From DATAJX01 sp036261915 (GTDB lineage: Bacteria > Pseudomonadota > Alphaproteobacteria > UBA2136 > UBA6156): 64,000 nt of DNA. Positions 1 through 8,737 of this stretch are shown here, one piece after another. The notes beneath the pieces were generated by a model. That model had not been told where the DNA came from and made no database searches. It saw only the letters and a list, made by a program, of their open reading frames with translations. The first letter of the stretch is position 1; every line of letters begins with the position of its first letter. The position numbers and the translations under genes were made by a program. The stretch covers positions 248,001 through 312,000 of the forward strand of contig DATAJX010000006.1 in NCBI GenBank assembly GCA_036261915.1, read 5' to 3'.

Positions 1-243
1 GTGGCTGTGGGTGCTGTCGATGCTTCCGCCGATCACCTGCACGCCGCGTTCTTCAAACTGACTCATGGCCTGGTTGAAAGCTACCAGTTCGGTGGGGCAC
101 ACAAAGGTGAAGTCGAGCGGGTAAAAGAAAACCACGGTATAACCATCGGTTTTGCCACCCACCTTAAAGGCGTTGTTGGTGGTGCCGTCGGCCATCACCG
201 CCGCCATCGTCAGTTCGGGGAATTTCTGGCCTACCATCAACAT
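1..243 (-). CDS. Peroxiredoxin (AhpC/Prx1 type), 3' part cut off by window edge
   Basis: This is the first 81 codons of a 2-Cys peroxiredoxin, a cytoplasmic thiol peroxidase that reduces hydroperoxides. The segment FTFVCPTE carries the peroxidatic cysteine, C49 here. The ATG at 243 follows an AGGAGA Shine-Dalgarno about six bases upstream. The resolving cysteine and C-terminus lie beyond position 1, so the subtype cannot be settled. It is divergent from trxB (start 325), and the 80-bp gap must hold both promoters. Thioredoxin reductase next to a thiol peroxidase makes a coherent peroxide-defence pair. Confidence 0.9.
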   Translation of the reverse strand, partial: MLMVGQKFPELTMAAVMADGTTNNAFKVGGKTDGYTVVFFYPLDFTFVCPTELVAFNQAMSQFEERGVQVIGGSIDSTHSH

Positions 244-324
244 GTGCGTTCTCCTTTTATGCTTGATTGATGCACCCCCATACCCCGGTTTGACCAACTC
301 GCCAAGCGGCGTTAAAAGGTGCGT

Positions 325-1266
325 ATGCAAAATACTCATCACAAGCTTATCGTCCTCGGCTCCGGCCCCGCCGGCGCCACTGCCGCCATTTATGCCGCCC
401 GCGCGGGCTTTGCGCCGCTGCTTATTCGCGGCAATACCCCCGGCGGCCAGCTCACCGTCACCACCGAGGTCGAAAACTACCCCGGCTTTGTGCATGTGCA
501 GGGGCCCGAACTGGTGGCCAAAATGGAAGAACAGGCCGCCCACTGCGGCACGCACCTGCACTCCGACCACATCGTGAAGGCCGAGCTGGACAGCAAGCCG
601 TTCAGGCTCACCGGCCAGACCGGCACCGAATATACCTGCGATGCGCTCATCATCGCCACCGGCGCCACCGCCAAGTGGCTGGGGCTGCAATCCGAGCAAA
701 CGTTCAACGGCCGCGGCGTAAGCGCCTGCGCCACCTGCGACGGCGCGTTTTACCGTAATCAGGATGTCGCCGTGGTCGGCGGCGGCAACACCGCCATGGA
801 AGAAGCGCTGTACCTGGCCAACCTGTGCAAGTCGGTCACCCTCATCCACCGCCGCGATGCCTTCCGGGGCGAAAAGGTGCTGCAAGAGCGCGTCAAAAAC
901 CACCCCAAGATCACCATCGTCTGGAACAGCACGGTCGACGAAATTCTGGGCGATACCTCGCCCACCGGCGGCGTCACCGGCCTGCGGCTGAAAAGCACGG
1001 TCGACGGCAGCACGTCCGAACTCAAGGTGTTCGGCCTGTTCGTCGCCATCGGCCACAAGCCCAATACCGATATCTTCCAGGGCCAGCTCGACATGGACGA
1101 CACCGGCTACCTCACCGTGCAGCCGGGTACGGTGTTCACCAAAATCAAGGGCGTGTTCGCCGCGGGCGACGTGGCCGACAGCGTGTACCGCCAGGCCGTC
1201 ACGGCAGCCGGTTTGGGCTGCATGGCCGCGCTCGACGCCGCCCGATATCTTGAAGCCCAGCACTAA
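325..1266 (+). CDS. trxB: Thioredoxin reductase TrxB
   Basis: This is an NADPH- and FAD-dependent reductase that keeps thioredoxin reduced in the cytoplasm. The 313 residues match the usual length. The FAD dinucleotide-binding motif GSGPAG is at 12-17, the redox-active CATC at 135-138, and the NADPH-binding VGGGNTA at 151-157. I chose the ATG at 325, which has AAGG five to six bases upstream, over an in-frame GTG at 319. It ends just before a terminator hairpin at 1275. Its likely substrate TrxA is encoded at 24100. Confidence 0.96.
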   Translation: MQNTHHKLIVLGSGPAGATAAIYAARAGFAPLLIRGNTPGGQLTVTTEVENYPGFVHVQGPELVAKMEEQAAHCGTHLHSDHIVKAELDSKPFRLTGQTGTEYTCDALIIATGATAKWLGLQSEQTFNGRGVSACATCDGAFYRNQDVAVVGGGNTAMEEALYLANLCKSVTLIHRRDAFRGEKVLQERVKNHPKITIVWNSTVDEILGDTSPTGGVTGLRLKSTVDGSTSELKVFGLFVAIGHKPNTDIFQGQLDMDDTGYLTVQPGTVFTKIKGVFAAGDVADSVYRQAVTAAGLGCMAALDAARYLEAQH

Positions 1267-1274
1267 ATAAAACC

Positions 1275-1299
1275 GGCCCCGCAAGGGGCCTTTAAATTT
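1275..1299 (+). terminator. Terminator after trxB
   Basis: The hairpin GGCCCC-GCAA-GGGGCC is followed by an A/T-rich tract starting TTTAAATTT. It lies 8 bases after the trxB stop and just before the 3' end of the opposing tRNA-Gly gene. Confidence 0.75.
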
Positions 1300-1300
1300 C

Positions 1301-1374
1301 TGGAGCGGGATACGGGAATCGAACCCGTGTCTTCAGCTTGGGAAGCTAATGTTCTACCATTGTACCAATCCCGC
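1301..1374 (-). tRNA. tRNA-Gly (anticodon CCC)
   Basis: The minus strand folds into a complete 74-nt cloverleaf. The acceptor stem GCGGGAT pairs with ATCCCGC, the T loop is TTCGATT, and the CCA end is encoded. The anticodon stem TTAGC/GCTGA encloses the loop TTCCCAA, giving anticodon CCC, which reads GGG. It is a single tRNA between convergent trxB and the HAD gene, with no integrase or att-like repeat beside it. Confidence 0.95.
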
Positions 1375-1492
1375 TCATTGAGTGGGATCGATAATCCCGC
1401 CCAGAAGGCTCTAATAGCCAATCCGCCACATCTGCGCAATCCACCTTGCGCCAAAACATGACCTTTGGCCCATAACCGGCTAAGTTGCCTCC

Positions 1493-2206
1493 ATGCCCAA
1501 ATTCGAACTCCTCGCCTTCGACCTCGACGGCACCATGGCCGACACCGAACGCGTCAGCCTGCCCGACGCCATCGACATGCTCAACAGCGAATTCAACATC
1601 CCCGTCACGCTCGACTTCTGGTTCACCAACTATCACGGGCTGGCCGGGCAACCGCTGCTCGATGCTTTGGCCCGCGATTTCGGCGTGGTCATCGCCAACA
1701 GCCACTTCATCGAGCGCCGCAACGCGCGCATCCGCAAGGTGTTCACCAGCCAGCCGCTGCCCGCCGCACCGGGGCTGTACCCTACGCTGCGCCAACTGGC
1801 TGCAGGCGGCTATCAAATGGCCATCTGCTCCAACAGCCAGCCCGAGCGCGTACACCTCACCATTTCGCATCTGGCGGGCCAAACCAAGGCCGGCCTGCAC
1901 CTGACCGACATGTTCGAAGGCTGCTGCTTCAGCGGCGTCGGCAGCACGCACGAACCCAAACCGGCACCCGATGTGTACCTGGCCGCCCTCGCCCAATTTA
2001 AAATCGCACCCACCCGCGCGCTGGCGGTCGAAGACTCGGCCACCGGCGTGGTCGCCGCACACAAGGCAGGCATGCCATGCGTGGGCTTTACCGGGCTGGC
2101 CCGCCACCCCGAAGAAGAACGCGCCCGGCTCGAAGCCGCAGGCGTGGTCGCCATCATGGCCGACTGGGCCGAGTTCCCGGCCATTCTCGCCAAGCTCGAA
2201 AAGTAG
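1493..2206 (+). CDS. HAD-superfamily hydrolase, CbbY/phosphoglycolate phosphatase-like
   Basis: This is a probable cytoplasmic phosphatase or phosphomutase of 237 residues. Motif I, FDLDGT, supplies the nucleophile D10 and D12. Motif II is the serine in ICSNS, motif III the lysine in EPKPAPD, and motif IV the acidic pair in VEDSATG. A helical cap between motifs I and II (about 18-85) places it in subclass I. The sequence does not show the substrate; phosphoglycolate or a sugar phosphate is typical for the subfamily. It lies 62 bp upstream of the antiporter gene on the same strand, so the two may be co-transcribed. Confidence 0.85.
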   Translation: MPKFELLAFDLDGTMADTERVSLPDAIDMLNSEFNIPVTLDFWFTNYHGLAGQPLLDALARDFGVVIANSHFIERRNARIRKVFTSQPLPAAPGLYPTLRQLAAGGYQMAICSNSQPERVHLTISHLAGQTKAGLHLTDMFEGCCFSGVGSTHEPKPAPDVYLAALAQFKIAPTRALAVEDSATGVVAAHKAGMPCVGFTGLARHPEEERARLEAAGVVAIMADWAEFPAILAKLEK

Positions 2207-2268
2207 ATTTTCGCGGCAATCACGCAAGCAAAAGTTGTGCGCCGCGCCGTTGCGTGGAAAAGTGAAGC

Positions 2269-4140
2269 ATGACCGAAAATTACCTGTTCACCGGCTTCGT
2301 GTTCCTTATGGCGGCGTGCCTCATGGTGCCGCTGGTCAGCCGCTTTAAGCTGGGTTCGGTGCTCGGCTATCTGGCCGCCGGGGTCATCATCGGCCCGTTC
2401 GGGCTGGGGCTGATCGCCGACCCCACGCAGGTGATGAGCTTTGCCGAGTTCGGCGTGGTGATGATGCTGTTCATCATCGGGCTCGAACTCGAACCCGCCA
2501 TGCTCTGGAAAATGCGCCACAACATCGTGGGCCTCGGCGGGCTGCAGGTGGCGCTCACCAGCGCCGCGTTCACCGCCATCGGCATTGCCATGGGGTTCGG
2601 GTGGCAGGTAAGTTTGGCCTGCGGCATGGCGCTGTCGCTCTCGTCCACCGCGCTGGTGGTACAAATGCTGCAGGAAAAAGGCCTGCTGCAAACCAACGCA
2701 GGCGAATCATCGTTCGCCGTGCTGCTGTTCCAGGATATCGCCGTCATCCTCATCCTCATCGTCATGCCCCTGCTGGGCAGCGACCTCGGAGCCGCCAAAC
2801 CGGTGGCGCACGAAAGCCTGCTGCACGGCCTGCCGGGCTGGGTGCACACGCTGGCGGTGGCGGGCGTCATCGGCGCCATTGTGCTGGGCGGGCGCTACGT
2901 GTCGGGCAGCCTGTTCAAGTACATCGCCAAAACCAACCTGCGCGAGGTGTTTACCGCCACCTCGCTGGCACTGGTCATCGGCATCGCCCTGCTCATGGAG
3001 CTGGTCGGCATCTCGCCCGCGCTGGGCGCCTTTATTGCGGGCGTGGTGTTGGCCACGTCCGATTACAAACACACGCTCGAAACCGACATCGAGCCGTTCA
3101 AGGGCCTGCTACTCGGACTGTTCTTCATCTCGGTGGGCATGGGCATCAACTTCCCGCTGTTTTCGCAGCACCCGTGGGCGCTGGTCGGCACGGTGGCGGC
3201 GCTGGTGGTGGTCAAGGCCACCATTATGCTGGGGCTGGCGCACGTCTTCCGCCTGCGCGGCGCCCCCGGCGTGCTGTTTGCGCTGGCGCTGGCCCACGGG
3301 GGCGAGTTCGCCTTCGTGCTGTTCCAGTTTGCCGGCGGCCTGCAGATCATCACGCCCGAGCAATCGGCCTTCCTCACCATGGTGGTGGCGCTCTCCATGG
3401 CCACCATGCCGTTCCTGATGCTGTTCAACGATAAATTCGTGCAGCCCCGCTTCATGAGCCTGCTGCCGCCGCGCCCGTTCGACACCATCACCAACGACGG
3501 CCACCCCGTCATCATCGCCGGCTATGGCCGCTTCGGGCAGATCATCGGGCGCTTCCTGTCGGGCCAGGGGGTTAAAATAACGGTGCTCGAAAAAGACCCC
3601 GACCAGATCGACCTGCTGCGCCAGTTCGGCACGCGGGGCTATTTCGGCGATGCCTCGCGCCTCGACGTGCTCAAAAGCGCGGGCGCGGGGCAGGCCCGAC
3701 TGCTGATCGTGGCCATCGAGAACGCCGACAAATGCCTCGAGATCGTCCGTATGGCCAAAAAGGCTTTCCCCAAACTGCAGATCATGGCGCGGGCCCGCAA
3801 CCGCCGCCACGCATACGAGCTGCACATGGCCGGGGTCGATTACTTCCGGCGCGAAGCCTTCGACGCCTCGCTGGCCATGGGGCGCGAAGCCATGATCCGC
3901 CTGGGCTACAACCCGGCCACCATCGATTACAAGGCCCGCCAGTTCCGCCAGCACGACGAACGCACCCTGCTCGAATCGTTCGCTTTCTACGAGCAGGAAC
4001 CCGTGCTCATCAACTTCGCCCGCCAGGCGTCCGAAGAGCTCAAGCGCATCCTGATCGAAGATATCCAGATCGAAACCCCGGCAAAACCGGCGGTGGTCCG
4101 TAAGCTGCACAAGGGAAACAAGGCGAAGGGCGCCAAATAA
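2269..4140 (+). CDS. Kef-type K+/H+ antiporter (CPA2) with TrkA-N domain
   Basis: This is an inner-membrane monovalent cation:proton antiporter of 623 residues. Residues 1 to about 390 form about a dozen hydrophobic segments typical of the CPA2 exchanger domain. From about 415 an RCK/TrkA-N Rossmann domain begins with the nucleotide-binding motif IIAGYGRFGQ. A Lys/Arg-rich C-terminus follows. KefB/KefC proteins release K+ and acidify the cytoplasm under electrophile stress, gated by glutathione adducts. No KefF/KefG-type ancillary oxidoreductase gene is adjacent, so gating may differ. Choosing between KefB and KefC is not justified here. Confidence 0.9.
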   Translation: MTENYLFTGFVFLMAACLMVPLVSRFKLGSVLGYLAAGVIIGPFGLGLIADPTQVMSFAEFGVVMMLFIIGLELEPAMLWKMRHNIVGLGGLQVALTSAAFTAIGIAMGFGWQVSLACGMALSLSSTALVVQMLQEKGLLQTNAGESSFAVLLFQDIAVILILIVMPLLGSDLGAAKPVAHESLLHGLPGWVHTLAVAGVIGAIVLGGRYVSGSLFKYIAKTNLREVFTATSLALVIGIALLMELVGISPALGAFIAGVVLATSDYKHTLETDIEPFKGLLLGLFFISVGMGINFPLFSQHPWALVGTVAALVVVKATIMLGLAHVFRLRGAPGVLFALALAHGGEFAFVLFQFAGGLQIITPEQSAFLTMVVALSMATMPFLMLFNDKFVQPRFMSLLPPRPFDTITNDGHPVIIAGYGRFGQIIGRFLSGQGVKITVLEKDPDQIDLLRQFGTRGYFGDASRLDVLKSAGAGQARLLIVAIENADKCLEIVRMAKKAFPKLQIMARARNRRHAYELHMAGVDYFRREAFDASLAMGREAMIRLGYNPATIDYKARQFRQHDERTLLESFAFYEQEPVLINFARQASEELKRILIEDIQIETPAKPAVVRKLHKGNKAKGAK

Positions 4141-4143
4141 AAT

Positions 4144-4218
4144 TGGTGGGCGGTACAGGGTTCGAACCTGTGACCCCTACCATGTCAAGGTAGTGCTCTA
4201 CCGCTGAGCTAACCGCCC
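4144..4218 (-). tRNA. tRNA-Val (anticodon GAC)
   Basis: This is a 75-nt cloverleaf on the minus strand. The acceptor GGGCGGT pairs with ACCGCCC, the discriminator is A and CCA is encoded. The D stem is GCTC/GAGC and the T arm ACAGG-TTCGAAC-CCTGT. The anticodon stem CTACC/GGTAG encloses the loop TTGACAT, so the anticodon is GAC (reads GUC and GUU). It lies 3 bp from the convergent antiporter stop codon. Confidence 0.96.
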
Positions 4219-4303
4219 ACAGGCGCTCTTATTCCTTTCTCCAAGCTTTCTGTCAACCTATTCCGTCTTGCCAGACCCCCTCCCGGGGCTAAATTAAAGG
4301 GGT

Positions 4304-4612
4304 ATGAGCAAGCCAAACCCCCTTTCCAGCCATATTTTGTCAGCCTCCACCAGCATGGTGGGGGTTTGTTTAACCGGCATCGGCCTTATCAAAATCGCCG
4401 AAGCCCGGGTTGGCCCCCTGCGGGTCGACGAATACCTGGCGGTCGATGCGCTGGTTTTCGTGGCCAGCGGGCTGATGTCTTACGTGGCGCTGCGCTATGC
4501 CACATCGGCCCGCAAGGCCGCCCGGTACGAAACCGTGGCCGATTACCTGTTCATGGCGGGCATGCTCAGCATGGCCATCGTTTCGGTGCTGTTCGCATTC
4601 GATATTGTCTAG
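4304..4612 (+). CDS. Small membrane protein of unknown function
   Basis: This 102-residue protein has three likely transmembrane segments, about 15-30, 43-63 and 80-100. I do not recognise the family. The ATG at 4304 has AAAGG close upstream. The gene ends 50 bp before the exported redoxin gene on the same strand, so the two could share a transcript, but the redoxin gene has its own good ribosome-binding site. The short soluble loop between the second and third helices is positively charged (SARKAARYE), which suggests that loop faces the cytoplasm. Confidence 0.65.
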   Translation: MSKPNPLSSHILSASTSMVGVCLTGIGLIKIAEARVGPLRVDEYLAVDALVFVASGLMSYVALRYATSARKAARYETVADYLFMAGMLSMAIVSVLFAFDIV

Positions 4613-4661
4613 CCTGCCCGCTGCGGCTAAACTCGCGGCCGAACAATAAGGGGAAGTTACC

Positions 4662-5264
4662 ATGAAAAAATTCGCACTTTTCGCCGCAGCCCTGATGCTG
4701 ACCGGCGCAGCCCACGCCGCCGAATTCAAGGTGGGCGATACCGTCCCCGCCACCCTCGGCGCCACCGACCAGAACGGCAAGGCCCGCACCTTCGGCGAGG
4801 CCCGCGGCCATCCGTTGGTGCTGGAATGGACCAACTACGGCTGCCCCTTCGTGCACAAGCACTACGACAGCGGCAACATGCAAAAGCTGCAAAGCACCTA
4901 CACCGGCAAGGGCGTCACCTGGTTCAGCGTCATTTCGTCGGCCGAAGGCAAAGAAGGCTACCTGAACACCAAGGATGCCCCCGGCGCGGTGGCCAAGATG
5001 GGCTTCAAGGGCACCGCCGTGCTGCTCGATAGTGCGGGCACGCTGGGCAAGGCGTTCGACGCCACCAACACCCCCACCATGGTGGTCATCGATGCCGAGG
5101 GCAAAGTGGTTTACCGCGGCGCCATCGATAGCATCCCCAGCTTCAGCCAGGACGACATCGCCAAGGCCACCAACTACGTGTCCGACGCGCTCGACGCCAC
5201 GCTGGCCGGCAAGCCGGTGGCCGTGGCCACCAGCAAGCCTTACGGCTGCTCGGTGAAGTACTAA
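4662..5264 (+). CDS. Exported thioredoxin-fold (redoxin) protein with a single active-site cysteine
   Basis: This is a 200-residue periplasmic redoxin of the AhpC/TSA-TlpA fold. A signal peptide (MKKF start, hydrophobic core, AHA-A cleavage near residue 19) precedes the mature domain. The active-site segment NYGCPFVHKHY has one cysteine, C61, with no CxxC partner. The cis-proline loop is in NTPTMVVID. A second cysteine lies near the C-terminus (YGCSVKY). Related proteins are annotated as thioredoxin-family or redoxin-domain proteins without a defined substrate. AAGGGGAAG precedes the ATG. rmuC begins directly after its stop. Confidence 0.82.
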   Translation: MKKFALFAAALMLTGAAHAAEFKVGDTVPATLGATDQNGKARTFGEARGHPLVLEWTNYGCPFVHKHYDSGNMQKLQSTYTGKGVTWFSVISSAEGKEGYLNTKDAPGAVAKMGFKGTAVLLDSAGTLGKAFDATNTPTMVVIDAEGKVVYRGAIDSIPSFSQDDIAKATNYVSDALDATLAGKPVAVATSKPYGCSVKY

Positions 5265-5265
5265 G

Positions 5266-6396
5266 TTGATCCTGCTCGCAGCCGCCCTCTTCCTGTTGTT
5301 CGGCATGGCCGTGGGCTTTGGCGTGGGCTACCTGCTTTACGGCCGCAAGGCCGATCACGGCGAAGGCCTGAGCGCCCTCGTCGCCGATGCCCGCACCCAA
5401 TTGCTGCAACTGGCCGAGGCTCAACTCGGCAGCAAGCAGGGCCTTATCGACCAGCGCCTCACCACCATCCAGACCGAAATGACCGGCAAGCTCGAAAAGG
5501 TCACCACCCTGGTGGCCGACATCGAAAAAACCCGCGCCGCCTCGTTCGCCACGCTCACCACGCAACTGGGCCGCAATGCCGAGGGCCTGCAAACCCTCCA
5601 GCAAACCACCGCCGACCTCAAGGCTGCGCTCTCCAACAGCCGCACCCGCGGCCAGTGGGGCGAGCGCATGGCCGAAGACGTGCTCAAGCTCGCCGGGCTG
5701 CAACCCAACATCCAGTACCGCAAGCAGCCCATGCTCAGCAGCGCCGAAGGCGGCCGCCCGCGCCCCGATTTCAGCTTCATGATGCCCGAGAATCGCGTCA
5801 TCCACATGGACGTGAAATTTCCCATGGATAACTACCTGGCCTACCTGAACGCCCAGGCCGAACCCGCCCGCGCCACCGCGCTTAAATCCTTCCTGTCCGA
5901 CGTACGCGCCCGCATCCGCGAAACCTCCAGCCGCGATTACCGCAACGCCGCCAACGCCAAGGGCGAGACCACGCTCGACTACATCCTCATCTTCATTCCC
6001 AACGAGCAGATCTACGCCTTCCTGCTCGAACACGACCCCGACCTGCTGCACGATGCCGTGGGCAAAAAGGTCATCCCCTGCTCGCCCACAACGCTGCTGG
6101 CGGTGCTCAGCATCCTGCACCAAACGGCCCAGCACGCGCTGCTCAACCAAAAGAGCGCCGAGGTGTTCGATACCCTGCGCAACATCCGTGCGCAGTGGGA
6201 AAAGTTCACCGACGAAATGGGCAAAATGGGCAAAAAACTGGCCGAGGCGCAAAACGCCTTCACCGAACTCACCGGCACCCGCAGCAAAATGCTCGACAGG
6301 CAATTCAACAAGCTCGAAAACCTGCCGGGCGCCGACGAAAGCGCACCCACCACGCTCATCGGCACGGTCCCCTCATCCGATAAAACGCTGAATTAA
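5266..6396 (+). CDS. rmuC: DNA recombination protein RmuC
   Basis: This is a 376-residue RmuC-family protein, thought to limit DNA rearrangements such as inversions at short repeats. It has an N-terminal membrane anchor (about residues 1-22), a coiled-coil stretch (about 30-130), and the conserved C-terminal domain related to PD-(D/E)XK nucleases, with segments such as GQWGE, DVKFP and ILIFIPNEQIY. The start is a TTG immediately after the redoxin stop codon; GGTGAAG about eight bases upstream supports it. Its stop overlaps the convergent murU stop by four bases. Confidence 0.9.
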   Translation: MILLAAALFLLFGMAVGFGVGYLLYGRKADHGEGLSALVADARTQLLQLAEAQLGSKQGLIDQRLTTIQTEMTGKLEKVTTLVADIEKTRAASFATLTTQLGRNAEGLQTLQQTTADLKAALSNSRTRGQWGERMAEDVLKLAGLQPNIQYRKQPMLSSAEGGRPRPDFSFMMPENRVIHMDVKFPMDNYLAYLNAQAEPARATALKSFLSDVRARIRETSSRDYRNAANAKGETTLDYILIFIPNEQIYAFLLEHDPDLLHDAVGKKVIPCSPTTLLAVLSILHQTAQHALLNQKSAEVFDTLRNIRAQWEKFTDEMGKMGKKLAEAQNAFTELTGTRSKMLDRQFNKLENLPGADESAPTTLIGTVPSSDKTLN

Positions 6397-7130
6397 GCCT
6401 TCTGCAAACTCGCCAGTTCGCGGGCATAATGGAGGCCTGTGTGCGAACCCATATCCACCCACGGCGCGTCATACAGGTGGCCCTGCAACCGCCCTTCGGC
6501 CTCGGCGGCCTGCCACGGGCGCACCAGGCTGAATTTATCGGCCGTTTCAAACGAAATGAAATCCGGGTGGGTCACGTGAATACCGCTATACACCACACCG
6601 GCCGCACCGCGCTTTTTGGGCGCCGGGCGCTGCAGCTTTTTGGTCTTCGGGTCAAAAATGTAGTCGCCGCCTTCAGGGCGGAACTCGCTGGTGCGCGTGG
6701 TGGGCACCACCGCCATCAGCACGTCGTGCTTCTTGATGTTGAAACTGTCCATCAGAGGGTTCAGCAGCGGGTGGGCACTCTCCAGCCAAACCGCGTCGCT
6801 GTTCACCACTAAAAAAGGCTTGGCGCCCAGCAGCGGCAACGCCTTTTTGATGCCGCCGCCGGTCTCCAGCAGTTCCGGCTCGTAGCTCAGGTGTATCGTC
6901 AGCCCCGGTACTTCAAAGGTTTTAATGGCATCCTCGATCAGCCGCGGCAGGTAATGGGTGTTCACCACCACGCGTTTCAGGCCCGCCTGCTTCAGTAGGC
7001 GCAGGCTGCGTATCAGCATGGGCGTTCCGCCCACATTGATGAGCGGCTTGGGGGTGTTGTCGGTCAGCGGGCGCAACCGCGTACCCAGCCCGGCGGCCAG
7101 CAGCATCGCGGTATCGATCTTGCTCACCAT
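6393..7130 (-). CDS. murU: Nucleotidyltransferase MurU (MurNAc-1-phosphate uridylyltransferase)
   Basis: This 245-residue NTP transferase is predicted to convert MurNAc-alpha-1-phosphate plus UTP to UDP-MurNAc in the recycling route that bypasses de novo MurA/MurB synthesis. The N-terminal loop GLGTRLRPLT followed by TPKPL is the nucleotidyltransferase signature, and VVNSDAVW carries the metal-binding aspartate. Its start overlaps the stop of the tsaE-amgK gene by one base (TGATG), implying translational coupling. AmgK makes the MurU substrate, so the neighbourhood favours MurU over a mannose-1-phosphate guanylyltransferase. Confidence 0.88.
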   Translation of the reverse strand: MVSKIDTAMLLAAGLGTRLRPLTDNTPKPLINVGGTPMLIRSLRLLKQAGLKRVVVNTHYLPRLIEDAIKTFEVPGLTIHLSYEPELLETGGGIKKALPLLGAKPFLVVNSDAVWLESAHPLLNPLMDSFNIKKHDVLMAVVPTTRTSEFRPEGGDYIFDPKTKKLQRPAPKKRGAAGVVYSGIHVTHPDFISFETADKFSLVRPWQAAEAEGRLQGHLYDAPWVDMGSHTGLHYARELASLQKA

Positions 7131-8722
7131 CAGCCGGCCTTCCGCTTCACCAGTTCGGCAATGCCGGGTTTTTCCAAACCCTTGATGAACGCCACCACCT
7201 CTTTCACCGCAGGCACGTCAAAACTCTGGTGGGCAATTTCCCAGCGGCGCGAAATGAAATGCTTGGCCGTCGCCACCTTGCCGTCGCGCACCACGCTGCG
7301 CGCCACGCCGCCGATAATCCGGCAGCAATGCTGAAGGCTGGCAATCTCAAACCACTCGCGCAGGTCTTTTTCCTTCACGCCCAAACGCTTGGCGGCATGG
7401 GCGATCACTTCATCTTCGGCCTTGTTGTAACTGCGGCGGTCATCCCGCAGCAAAATCGCCAGATCTTGCGCCACCGGCGCCGTGCGCGCATCCTGAATAT
7501 CCACCAACCCAATGTTGCCGGCCTTGGGTTCCTTGCCCAAAATCATGATGTTCGTGCTCTGAAAATCCCACATCATGGTGCCCAGCGGGCCTTCCATCAC
7601 GCGGGTGTAAAGCTTCTGCCACATGGCCATGAACTGCGCGCGCTCGGCAAACGTGGCGGCGCGGCCGGTGGCCAGGGGGAAGTACCAATCAATGAACCGC
7701 GCGGTCTCGGCCCACCAGTCGCGCGGCGCATACTTGCGGGCGGTCTTCATGGGCTTGGCCTTGTGCATCTGCACCAGCACATCAACCGCGGCCTTGTACC
7801 AGTCGCCAATGTCATAAGTGCTGTCGGCGGCCTTTTTCTCCACCAGCGTGATCAGCTTGTTGTTGCCAAAATCCTCGGTCAGCAAATACCCCTCGCGCGG
7901 GTCGTGCGCAAAACAACGGGCGGCATTAATGCCGATGCTGCGGTAATACGTGCTCACGTTAAAGGTGTCGGCGGTGCCTTCCCACGGCGGGGGCGAATCC
8001 ATCAGCATGCGGCTCGTACCATCCTTCAGCGTAATCCGGGCATAGCTGCGGCCACTCCAGTCGCCGGGCAGCGCCTGCATCTTGTAACCGGCAGGCACCT
8101 TGAATTTCTTCAGCACCGCGCGCCGCGCCTTCTCGCTCACCGCCCGGCGCACCACGCCAAAGCCCGCGGCCTTATCAATAAACATCAAACCAAACCGGTG
8201 CTGCCAGCTGCTGCTGCCTTTCAGCACAACGGTACGCGCGGTGCCGCGGCCGGGCTTGATCTGCACCGTCAGAACGCCGCCGTTGTCAGGGTTGTTGATG
8301 TGATAGCTCAAAAAGTCGGGCTGCTTCGCGCTCAACAATGCGCCGCCCTTGTTCGGCCACTCAGCGATGATCAATCCATGCTTGCGGTAATCGGCAATAT
8401 CCAGCCCTTCTAGTTCGGCGGGGGTTTTCAACCGGTAGCAATCCAGGTGCGCCACGTTGATGCGCGGCGTTTCGTACGTTTGCACCAGCGTGTAGGTCGG
8501 GCTGGGCACATCGCCCTTCCAGCCCAGCGCGCGCAGCATGGCGCGGGCAAAGGTGGTCTTGCCGGCACCCAACGGGCCTTCCAGCCTAATCACATCGGCC
8601 ACCACGGCAAAACGCGCCACCAGCGCGGCAAGGCGCGCAAGGGCGGCCTCGTCCTTCACCTTCAATTCATACACCGGGTGCAAATAGGGGCTTTTCACGG
8701 GGCCAAGTATACCTTGTGCCAA
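7130..8722 (-). CDS. TsaE-AmgK fusion: t6A-synthesis ATPase plus anomeric MurNAc/GlcNAc kinase
   Basis: This 530-residue protein joins two enzymes. Residues about 15-155 are TsaE, the ATPase of tRNA threonylcarbamoyladenosine synthesis, with Walker A GPLGAGKT at 49-56, SPTYTLVQTY and HLDCYRL. Residues about 200-530 are an aminoglycoside-phosphotransferase-fold kinase like AmgK, which phosphorylates recycled MurNAc/GlcNAc at C1. In the catalytic loop WDFQSTN the aspartate and asparagine are kept, but the usual Arg before Asp and His after it are Trp and Gln. The metal site reads LVDIQDA. The start is a TTG with GGAAG six bases upstream; a GTG at 8698 is an alternative. murU follows directly. 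Confidence 0.88.
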   Translation of the reverse strand: MAQGILGPVKSPYLHPVYELKVKDEAALARLAALVARFAVVADVIRLEGPLGAGKTTFARAMLRALGWKGDVPSPTYTLVQTYETPRINVAHLDCYRLKTPAELEGLDIADYRKHGLIIAEWPNKGGALLSAKQPDFLSYHINNPDNGGVLTVQIKPGRGTARTVVLKGSSSWQHRFGLMFIDKAAGFGVVRRAVSEKARRAVLKKFKVPAGYKMQALPGDWSGRSYARITLKDGTSRMLMDSPPPWEGTADTFNVSTYYRSIGINAARCFAHDPREGYLLTEDFGNNKLITLVEKKAADSTYDIGDWYKAAVDVLVQMHKAKPMKTARKYAPRDWWAETARFIDWYFPLATGRAATFAERAQFMAMWQKLYTRVMEGPLGTMMWDFQSTNIMILGKEPKAGNIGLVDIQDARTAPVAQDLAILLRDDRRSYNKAEDEVIAHAAKRLGVKEKDLREWFEIASLQHCCRIIGGVARSVVRDGKVATAKHFISRRWEIAHQSFDVPAVKEVVAFIKGLEKPGIAELVKRKAG

Positions 8723-8737
8723 CCAGCTTCCAAACGC

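Noticed and set aside
1301..1374. tRNA-Gly as an integration site for a mobile element
   Set aside because: No integrase, no flanking direct repeat and no change of gene type beside it; the same holds for tRNA-Val at 4144.
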